DNA of 64,000 nt from Austwickia sp. (GTDB lineage Bacteria; Actinomycetota; Actinomycetes; Actinomycetales; Dermatophilaceae), in the NCBI GenBank assembly GCA_016699675.1, contig CP064985.1, positions 3,968,001 to 4,032,000 on the forward strand. The letters are read 5' to 3'. The notes under the pieces are model-generated. The model made no database searches. It worked only from the letters and a program-made list of their open reading frames with translations, and was not told the origin of the DNA. The stretch's first letter is position 1. The number at the start of each line of letters is the position of its first letter. Made by a program: the position numbers and the translations under genes. Below are positions 57,651 through 64,000 of this stretch, piece by piece.

Positions 57651-58249
57651 CGTCGATCCTCGTGCTGGGCGGGGTCCGCAGCGGGAAGAGCCGGTACGCC
57701 GAGCGCCTGCTCGCCGACGCGGCAGGGGTGCGGTACGTCGCGCCCGGTCCCGTCCCGGACCCGGCGGCCGACCCGGACTGGGCCGAGCGGGTCCGCCTGC
57801 ACCAGGACCGGCGCCCCGCGCACTGGGAGACCTGGGAGACCGCCCGTCAGCCGGCGGGCCTCGCCGAGGCCGTCGCGACGGCACCGCGGGCGGTCCTGGT
57901 CGACTGCCTCGGCACCTGGCTCGCAGGATTGGTCCACGAGGCTCAGGCGTGGGACGACCGGGACCGGGCCACCGAGGCGGTGGACCACGGACTCGACGGA
58001 CTGATCGCGGCGCTCGCGGTGCCGCCCGGCCCGGTCGTGCTGGTCACCAACGAGGTCGGCCTCGGCGTCGTCCCCGAGCACGCCTCCGGAAGACTGTTCC
58101 GGGACCTGTTGGGCCGCATCAACGCTCGCGTCGCCGAGGCCTGCGACCACGTCGCGCTGGTCGTGGCCGGGCGGGTCCTCGATCTGACCGCGGCCCCGAC
58201 CGTCGCCGCGGCGGCACCGCTGCCCTCGGCGTCCCCCGAGGCGCCCTGA
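57647..58249 (+). CDS. cobU: Adenosylcobinamide kinase/guanylyltransferase
   Basis: A 200-residue bifunctional enzyme that phosphorylates adenosylcobinamide and forms its GDP derivative in B12 assembly and salvage. P-loop GGVRSGKS lies at 8-15. RVRLHQDRRPAHWETWE carries the His region, VLVDCLGTWL the Walker B-like Asp, and VLVTNEVGLGVVPEH plus FRDLLGRINARVAEACDHV the usual C-terminal parts. Last gene of the riboswitch operon. Confidence 0.94.
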   Translation: MTSILVLGGVRSGKSRYAERLLADAAGVRYVAPGPVPDPAADPDWAERVRLHQDRRPAHWETWETARQPAGLAEAVATAPRAVLVDCLGTWLAGLVHEAQAWDDRDRATEAVDHGLDGLIAALAVPPGPVVLVTNEVGLGVVPEHASGRLFRDLLGRINARVAEACDHVALVVAGRVLDLTAAPTVAAAAPLPSASPEAP

Positions 58250-58322
58250 CGCGCCGACGCGCAGGCCCCCCGCCGACGCCGCCTCCGCGGAGTTCAGAAC
58301 GGCGAGACCGACGAGCCTGCGA

Positions 58323-59432
58323 TCAGTCCGCTACCTGGGTCTGCACGAACGGCGGCTTGGTCACCACCGCGGCGACGTCGCGGCCGCGGACGTCGATGAC
58401 CACCGAGTCACCCTCCGCCGCGCCGCGATCCAGCAGACAGAGCGCGATGCCGCGGCGCAGGGTCGGCGACATGGTCCCGGAGGTGACGACGCCGATCTCC
58501 TCCCCGGCGGCGTTCTTCACCAGGCAGTCCGCCCGCGGGATGCCCCGGCCCTCGACCAGCAGACCCCAGGACAGGCGGCAGGTCTTCGCCGCCCGCTGCT
58601 CCGACAGCACCTGCTTGCCCCAGAAAGCATCCTTGTCCCAGCCGACGGCCCAGCCGGCCCGGGCCATGTTCGGCGTGATGTCCATCGAGAGCTCGTGCCC
58701 GTGCAGCGCGTACCCCATCTCGGTCCGCAGCGTGTCCCGGGCGCCGAGGCCGCACGGCAGCCCGTCGTACGGCTCCATCGCCGCCACCAACGCATCCCAC
58801 ACCGACTCGGTCGCGGCCCACGGGACCACGAGCTCGTAGCCCTTCTCGCCGGTGTAGCCCGTCCGGCATACGGTCATCGGGGCGCCATCCCAGGTCGCGT
58901 CCGCGTAGCTCATGTACTCCAGCTCGGTGGGCAGCCCCAGCGCGGCGACGACTTCCGCCGACTTCGGACCCTGCACCGCGACGATGCCGTAGTCGCGATG
59001 CAGATCGGTCAGATCCAGACCCGCGGGCAGCTGCGCCCGCATCCGCCGGACCACCTCCGCGGTGTTCGCGCAGTTGGGGATGAGGAAGACGTCGTCGTCC
59101 GACTTCACGTACTGGATGAGGTCGTCGACCACGCCGCCGGTCGCCTCGTCGCAACACATCGTGTACTGCGCCTTGGGCGGCGTGACCTTGCGGAGGTCGT
59201 TGGTGAAGCAGCGGTTGACGAAGTCGGCGGCTCCCGGCCCCATGACCGAGGCCTTGCCGAGGTGGGAGACGTCGAAAATGCCGACCCGCTCGCGGACCGT
59301 CTGGTGCTCGCGCAGCACGCCGCCACCCGGGTACTCGATCGGCATGGCCCAGCCGCCGAAGTCGGCCATCTTGGCGCCGAGGGCCCGGTGCCGAGCGTCG
59401 AGCGGGGAGGTCTGCAGCTGCTGATCGGTCAT
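58323..59432 (-). CDS. gcvT: Glycine cleavage system T protein (aminomethyltransferase)
   Basis: A 369-residue enzyme releasing ammonia and methylene-tetrahydrofolate from the aminomethyl-lipoyl H protein. Signature parts are MADFGGWAMPIEYPGGGVLR, VGIFDVSHLGKASVMGPGA, GIVAVQGPKSAEVV, TGYTGEKGYELVVPWAA and CGLGARDTLRTEMGYALHGH. The C-terminal GVVTSGTMSPTLRRGIALCL is complete. ATG 59432 is preferred over GTG 59441. Convergent with cobU. gcvH and gcvP are not seen, but lpdA (L protein) is 4 kb away. Confidence 0.95.
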   Translation of the reverse strand: MTDQQLQTSPLDARHRALGAKMADFGGWAMPIEYPGGGVLREHQTVRERVGIFDVSHLGKASVMGPGAADFVNRCFTNDLRKVTPPKAQYTMCCDEATGGVVDDLIQYVKSDDDVFLIPNCANTAEVVRRMRAQLPAGLDLTDLHRDYGIVAVQGPKSAEVVAALGLPTELEYMSYADATWDGAPMTVCRTGYTGEKGYELVVPWAATESVWDALVAAMEPYDGLPCGLGARDTLRTEMGYALHGHELSMDITPNMARAGWAVGWDKDAFWGKQVLSEQRAAKTCRLSWGLLVEGRGIPRADCLVKNAAGEEIGVVTSGTMSPTLRRGIALCLLDRGAAEGDSVVIDVRGRDVAAVVTKPPFVQTQVAD

Positions 59433-59545
59433 AGCGGTCACGCTATCGGGCGGTTCGACGGATAATCACTCGGTTGGGCAGGATTGCCGATTTCCCGTGG
59501 CCCCGCCCGACCGCACCGCTCGTTCCCTACGAAAGGCCTTGCCCT

Positions 59546-61057
59546 GTGACCACGTTCGCGCTCACCGACCGAGCGGCCCACGACGCGGACGCCGACGCCC
59601 TGGTGGTCTTCGCGGCCCCCGGCGCGGCGGCCCCCCGCCTGTTGGGCGCGTTGCGGCCCCGACTCGCCCAGGCGATCGGCGACACCGCGACGAGCTTGCG
59701 CGCCCGAGGGTCGGCCGACGAGGTCACCTGGCTCACCCACGTGCCCGGGGTCGCGGCGAAGGCCGTCCTGGTCGCCGGGGTGGGCGGCGAGCCCGGGCAG
59801 TCCCCCACCGCCGAGGACCTGCGGCGGGCCGCGGGCGCGGCCGGGCGGGCGCTCGCCGGCCGGTCCAGCGCGGCAGTGGTGCTGCCGGACGACCTGCCCG
59901 AGACCGCGGGGGCGGTCACGGAGGGGCTGGGCTACGGCAGCTACGCCTTCACCGCGCACCGCGGCCCGAAGGGCCTGGCCAAGGCCGACGCGCACGCGCC
60001 CGTCGAGCAGATCCAGTTGCTCGGCGCCGGCAAGCCCCGCGCGGCCGCGGCGGCCCAGACGGCGGTCGCGCGCGCGGCGGTCCTGGTCGACGAGGTCCAC
60101 TGGGCCCGCGATCTGGTCAACACCGCCCCGAACGTGCTCTTCCCGGAAAGCTTTGCGGAGCGAGTCCGCGACCGGGCGCCGAAGTCGGTGGCCGTCCACA
60201 CGTACGACGCCGCGGCCCTGGCCGAGCTGGGCTGCGGCGGCATCCTCGGCGTCGGGCAGGGCAGCGTGCACCCGCCGGTCATCGTGCGGATGAGCTACGC
60301 GCCCAAGGGCGCGACGTCCCGCCTGGCCTATGTCGGCAAGGGCATCACGTTCGACTCCGGTGGGCTGTCGCTGAAGACGCCCACGGGGATGATCACGATG
60401 AAGGGCGACATGGGGGGGGCGGCCGCGGTCGCCGCGGCGGTGCTGACCATCGCCCGGCTCGGCCTGCCCGTCGCCGTCGACGGCTGGCTGTGCCTCGCCG
60501 AGAACATGCCCGACGGGCGGGCCCAGCGACCGGGCGACGTCGTGACCATGGCGGACGGCACCACCTGCGAGATCATCAACACCGACGCGGAGGGCCGGTT
60601 GGTCCTCGCCGACGGCCTGGTGCTCGCCTCCCGCGAACAGCCGGACGCCCTCGTCGACATCGCCACCCTCACCGGGTCGGCCGTCGTCGCGCTGGGCCAC
60701 CGGACGGCCGCCGTGCTGGCGAACGACGACGAGCTGCAGGCGGAGCTGACGGCGGCCGCGACCGCCGCAGGGGAGTCGGTGTGGCCCATGCCGATCCCCG
60801 CCGAGCTCATGAAGAGCCTGAAGTCGGACGTCGCGGACCGCAAGCACTCGGCCGAACGGCAGGGGGGCGCCCTGTTCGCGGCCGCCTTCCTGCGGGAGTA
60901 CGTCGGGCCGGGCGCGGACTCCCGAGCCATCCCCTGGGGGCACCTCGACATCGCCGGACCCGCGTACAACGAGAAGGGCGCGCACGGCTACACCGGCAAG
61001 GGCGGCACGGGGTTCGGCACGAGGACGCTGGTGGCCCTGGCAGAATTCCGTTCGTGA
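59546..61057 (+). CDS. pepA: Leucyl aminopeptidase (M17)
   Basis: A 503-residue cytosolic metallopeptidase. The metal and active-site stretches are YVGKGITFDSGGLSLKTPTG, MKGDMGGAAAVAAAVL, the signature NTDAEGRLVLADGLVLA, ATLTGSAVVALGHRTAA and PWGHLDIAGPAYNEKGAHGY. GTG 59546 gives VTTFALTDRAAHD; the frame extends upstream but without homology. Its stop overlaps the next gene by 4 nt. Divergent from gcvT. Intact. Confidence 0.95.
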   Translation: MTTFALTDRAAHDADADALVVFAAPGAAAPRLLGALRPRLAQAIGDTATSLRARGSADEVTWLTHVPGVAAKAVLVAGVGGEPGQSPTAEDLRRAAGAAGRALAGRSSAAVVLPDDLPETAGAVTEGLGYGSYAFTAHRGPKGLAKADAHAPVEQIQLLGAGKPRAAAAAQTAVARAAVLVDEVHWARDLVNTAPNVLFPESFAERVRDRAPKSVAVHTYDAAALAELGCGGILGVGQGSVHPPVIVRMSYAPKGATSRLAYVGKGITFDSGGLSLKTPTGMITMKGDMGGAAAVAAAVLTIARLGLPVAVDGWLCLAENMPDGRAQRPGDVVTMADGTTCEIINTDAEGRLVLADGLVLASREQPDALVDIATLTGSAVVALGHRTAAVLANDDELQAELTAAATAAGESVWPMPIPAELMKSLKSDVADRKHSAERQGGALFAAAFLREYVGPGADSRAIPWGHLDIAGPAYNEKGAHGYTGKGGTGFGTRTLVALAEFRS

Positions 61058-63204
61058 CGTTCACGCCGGCGCCCGCCGGAAAGGGCGCCGCGAGCGACCC
61101 TCGCGACCCCACGGGGTTCCTGCGAGGCGCCGACGACTCGGCGGCGGAGCCGGCGGAACGCGTCGACGCCCTGGACGGCATCCGGGCCCTCGCGGTGTCG
61201 CTGGTCGTCCTCTTCCACCTCGGGGTCCCGGGGATGGCGGGCGGCTTCCTCGGCGTCGACGTCTTCTTCGTTCTGTCCGGCTTCCTCATCACCACCCTGC
61301 TGCTGCGCGACATCGTGGCGAACGGCCGGATCGACCTCACCCGCTTCTGGGCCCGCCGGATGGCCCGCCTCATGCCGGCCGCGCTGCTGGTCTTCCTCGT
61401 CATCGGCGTGTGGGCCCTGGCCGCGGCCCCGGTGTTCCGCCGGGCCGGCCTCGGCGCTGACCTGCTGTGGTGTCTGCTCTACGTTGGCAACTGGCGCTTC
61501 ATCTCGACCAGCAGCTACTTCGCCTTCGACGGGACCACCTCGCCACTGCTGCACCTGTGGTCGCTCGGCGTCGAGGAGCAGTTCTACCTCATCTGGCCGC
61601 TGGTGCTGCAGGCCGTCGCGCTGCTGCTTGCGGGAATGAGCGCGGGGCGGCACGCCCGCGACGATCGCGTGGGCGCCCGCAATCGCAGCACGACCGCCGT
61701 CATGATCACGGGTGGCGTCCTGGCGGTCGTGTCGGCGGTGCTGATGGCCCAGCTGTACGTCGCGGCCGGGCCCGATCGGGCCTACATGGGCACCGACGCC
61801 AAGGTCTTCGAGCCGCTTCTGGGGGCGGTGTTCGCGGCAGCGACGCTGCGTCCCCGGGTCGGGGAGCTGGTCCGGCGCTACGCCCAGGAGCTCATGGTCT
61901 TCGGCCTCGGCGCCCTGATCCTGGCGGTGGCCCTGCTGGGCTCGGCGAGCGGGCCCCACCCGGCGTACTTCTTCGGCGGCGCCGTGCTCACCTGCCTTGC
62001 GACCGTCGCCCTCGTCGCCGGGGCGGCCAACGCCCCCACCGACGGCGGCCTGGGGCGACTGCTGGCCAACGACGGCGTCACCTATCTGGGCCGCATCTCC
62101 TACGGCGTCTATCTGTGGCACTGGCCCTGGGCGGTGTGGCTGCTCCCCGACGGTCGGTTCAACGCCGCGGCCGCGCTGTTCGTCGCCGCGATGACCGTCG
62201 CCTCGGCGTCGGTGTCCTACCACCTGCTGGAGCTCCCGCTGCGCACCGGGCGCTTCCGGCTGGTGCCCCCGCTCAGCATCCTGCGCACCGGCGTGGTGGG
62301 GATCGCCGTCGTCAGCGTGATCCCGGTGCTGCTGGGGGGCGCCCCGTGGTACGCGGGGATCGCCCACAGCGACCCGGGCCCGTCGGGTCAGGCGTCCGGG
62401 GCGGCGCGCCAGCCGCGCGTCATGTTGGTCGGCGACAGCGTGCCGCTGCAGCTGTACGGCGCCTTCGCCGAGGCCGGCGAGCGGAGCGGGGTCGTCATCA
62501 TCAACGACGCCCACGGCGGGTGCGCGGCCTCCGGGGTGGTGACGGTGAACCCGGACGGTACGCCGTACGACCCGGTCATCCCCAGGCTGCCGGGCGCACC
62601 GGACGGACCGATCTGCGCCGGCGTCATCGGCGATCAGAAGGCCCGGGTGGCGAAGGACAGGCCGACCGTCGTGCTGTGGTGGTCCCGCTACGAACTCGGC
62701 GACTTCCTCGGCCCCGGCGGCAAACCCGTGCGCGCGGCGGACCCCAACTACCGGGCGATGCAGCGCAACCTGCTGGACGCCGCCGTCGATCGGCTCTCCG
62801 CCGGGGGGGCCACGGTCGTCGTGGTCCAGCCGGAACCGACCGGCATGAAGACCGCCGACCGGTGCACCGCGGACCGGCGCAGCGAGGCCGCCGGCGAGTG
62901 CGGCGCGTTCCTCGTTCGGCTGCGGTTCGACAACCAGGTGCGCCTGCAGTGGATCGACGTCCTGCGCGAGAAGGCCGCGACCGACAAACGGCTCAAGCTC
63001 GTGCGCGTCGACGACCTGTTCTGCCGCAATCAGGCCAACCCGTGCGACGACCGCCTCCCGATCGCCGAGGACGGCCGGTTCGGGCCGCCGACCCCGGACT
63101 ACGCGCGGCCCGACGGGTCCCACTTCGCCGCCGAGATCCGCGACCGGATGGCCGGCGAGGTGCTGCGCCGGGCCCTGGCCGCGGCCGGGTCGCCGTCGCG
63201 CTGA
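61054..63204 (+). CDS. Acyltransferase-3 family protein with C-terminal SGNH domain
   Basis: A 716-residue envelope-modifying acyltransferase of the OatA/OafA type. The N-terminal ~400 residues hold about ten membrane segments with RVDALDGIRALAVSLVVLFH, FLGVDVFFVLSGFLITTLLL, FWARRMARLMPA and LWSLGVEEQFYLIWPLVLQA. The extracytoplasmic SGNH-like domain has the Ser in VMLVGDSVPLQLYG and the Asp/His in RPDGSHFAAEIRDR. It probably transfers acetyl groups to peptidoglycan or a surface glycan. GTG 61054 overlaps the pepA stop (GTGA). Confidence 0.9.
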   Translation: MTFTPAPAGKGAASDPRDPTGFLRGADDSAAEPAERVDALDGIRALAVSLVVLFHLGVPGMAGGFLGVDVFFVLSGFLITTLLLRDIVANGRIDLTRFWARRMARLMPAALLVFLVIGVWALAAAPVFRRAGLGADLLWCLLYVGNWRFISTSSYFAFDGTTSPLLHLWSLGVEEQFYLIWPLVLQAVALLLAGMSAGRHARDDRVGARNRSTTAVMITGGVLAVVSAVLMAQLYVAAGPDRAYMGTDAKVFEPLLGAVFAAATLRPRVGELVRRYAQELMVFGLGALILAVALLGSASGPHPAYFFGGAVLTCLATVALVAGAANAPTDGGLGRLLANDGVTYLGRISYGVYLWHWPWAVWLLPDGRFNAAAALFVAAMTVASASVSYHLLELPLRTGRFRLVPPLSILRTGVVGIAVVSVIPVLLGGAPWYAGIAHSDPGPSGQASGAARQPRVMLVGDSVPLQLYGAFAEAGERSGVVIINDAHGGCAASGVVTVNPDGTPYDPVIPRLPGAPDGPICAGVIGDQKARVAKDRPTVVLWWSRYELGDFLGPGGKPVRAADPNYRAMQRNLLDAAVDRLSAGGATVVVVQPEPTGMKTADRCTADRRSEAAGECGAFLVRLRFDNQVRLQWIDVLREKAATDKRLKLVRVDDLFCRNQANPCDDRLPIAEDGRFGPPTPDYARPDGSHFAAEIRDRMAGEVLRRALAAAGSPSR

Positions 63205-63341
63205 TCGCGGATCTCGCATCGGCGCCGCCGCCCCTCTGAGAGGATGCCCGCAGCGATCCCGCCGCGACCCGGCCGACGCCACCCGCGCACCGCGCCACGC
63301 TGACCCCACGCCGACCCCAGCGCCCACTCATGAGGAGAGCC

Positions 63342-64000
63342 ATGACCGCCGCCAGCGCCGCCCCGGACCGGTTCGACATCGTCATCCTCGGCGGCGGTAG
63401 CGGCGGCTATGCCTGCGCGCTGCGGGCCGCCCAGCTCGGCCAGCGGGTGGCGCTCGTCGAGAAGGCCGAGCTCGGGGGCACCTGCCTCCACCGCGGGTGC
63501 GTGCCGACCAAGGCGCTCCTCCACGCGGCCGAGGTCGCGGACGCGGTGCGGGAGTCGCAACGGTACGGCGTGCGCGCGGGCCTCGACGGCGTCGACATGG
63601 CCGGCGTGCACGCGTACAAGGACGGCATCATCGGCCGCCTCTACAAGGGGCTGCAGGGGCTGGTGACGACCGCCAAGGTCGAGTTCGTGGCCGGGGAGGG
63701 TCGACTTGTCGCGCCGGACGCCGTCGAGGTCGACGGCCGCCGGCTCGTCGGTGCGGCGGTGGTGCTGGCCACCGGGTCCTACGCGAAGACCCTGCCCGGT
63801 CTCGAGATCGGCGGCCGGGTGCTCACCAGCGACCAGGCCCTGCGGCTCGAGGAGGTCCCGGAGCGCGTGGTGGTCCTGGGCGGTGGCGTCATCGGGGTCG
63901 AGTTCGCCTCGGTGTTCCGCAGTTTCGGCGCGGAGGTGACCGTCGTCGAGGCGTTGCCCCGGCTGGTCGCCGCCGAGGACGAGGCCGTCTCCGCACAACT
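63342..64000 (+). CDS. lpdA: Dihydrolipoyl dehydrogenase, N-terminal part (cut by window end)
   Basis: The first ~219 residues of the flavoprotein that reoxidises lipoyl groups of 2-oxoacid dehydrogenases and the glycine cleavage system. FAD site FDIVILGGGSGGYACALRAA, redox-active pair in LGGTCLHRGCVPTKALLHAA, then ATGSYAKTLPG and the NAD site VVVLGGGVIGVEFASVF. ATG 63342 has GAGGAGAG upstream. The rest lies beyond the window. Confidence 0.95.
   Translation, partial: MTAASAAPDRFDIVILGGGSGGYACALRAAQLGQRVALVEKAELGGTCLHRGCVPTKALLHAAEVADAVRESQRYGVRAGLDGVDMAGVHAYKDGIIGRLYKGLQGLVTTAKVEFVAGEGRLVAPDAVEVDGRRLVGAAVVLATGSYAKTLPGLEIGGRVLTSDQALRLEEVPERVVVLGGGVIGVEFASVFRSFGAEVTVVEALPRLVAAEDEAVSAQ

Overview
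The window is chromosomal DNA of a high-GC Gram-positive actinobacterium. Base composition is visibly around 70% G+C. GTG/TTG starts and 4-nt ATGA/GTGA gene overlaps are common. The lineage markers are an ANTAR-type PdtaR regulator, a CoaE-GrpB fusion, a HGxxPAAW membrane peptide and a Trp-associated membrane protein beside trpE, and SCO2322-like/ECF genes under a B12 riboswitch. The arrangement hisI-trpE-trpC-trpB-trpA-lgt-gltB-gltD-pyk looks like Micrococcales (Intrasporangiaceae/Dermatophilaceae type); this placement is an inference from gene content and order only.

Layout. 1-4.2 kb: amino-acid ABC importer (permease end, ATPase, frameshifted binding protein) and a CocE-type hydrolase. 4.3-9.7 kb: a frameshifted ArsR-like regulator, a TerC metal exporter under a yybP-ykoY manganese riboswitch, uvrB (frameshifted near its 3' end), and a small membrane protein/XRE regulator pair behind a tandem operator. 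10-16.7 kb: coaE-grpB, then a glycerol-3-phosphate-type ABC operon with a glycerophosphodiesterase. 16.9-21.7 kb: rpsA, a methyltransferase and two alpha/beta hydrolases. 21.7-29 kb: an accessory block (O-methyltransferase, CGNR and MarR regulators, SDR, ASCH protein) bracketed by two diverged copies of a ~200-bp element. It is followed by an IS21-family element that has split vapC, leaving 6-bp target duplications and an orphan vapB. 29-36 kb: polA, thioesterase, DUF554 protein, pdtaR, tRNA-Leu(CAA), pyk, then a 62-bp tandem repeat with internal hairpins. 36.5-51.6 kb: gltBD, lgt, a DsbA-like protein, a MauE/DoxX protein, trpABC and trpE-hisI. 51.7-58.2 kb: a B12-riboswitch-controlled ECF transporter operon ending in cobU. 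58.3-64 kb: gcvT, pepA, an acyltransferase-3/SGNH protein and the start of lpdA.

How the genes work together. The trp genes are nearly all translationally coupled by 4-nt overlaps and join ammonia assimilation (gltBD) and membrane/envelope functions (lgt, DsbA-like). The ECF operon combines T component, fused double ATPase, S component and cobinamide kinase, which fits corrinoid or cobalt uptake and salvage repressed by B12. The ugp-like genes plus GDPD fit uptake and hydrolysis of glycerophosphodiesters.

Quality note. Seven coding sequences between 1.6 and 26.7 kb carry single frame breaks (amino-acid binding protein, ArsR-like regulator, uvrB, an alpha/beta hydrolase at a run of nine C, O-methyltransferase, SDR, istA). 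None is seen in the 35 kb from 29 kb onward. Some are probably sequence errors, so these entries are given as one disrupted gene each with the break position. No CRISPR array, rRNA, prophage or replication origin was seen. The most informative single event is the IS21 insertion into vapC, for which the pre-insertion gene can be rebuilt exactly.
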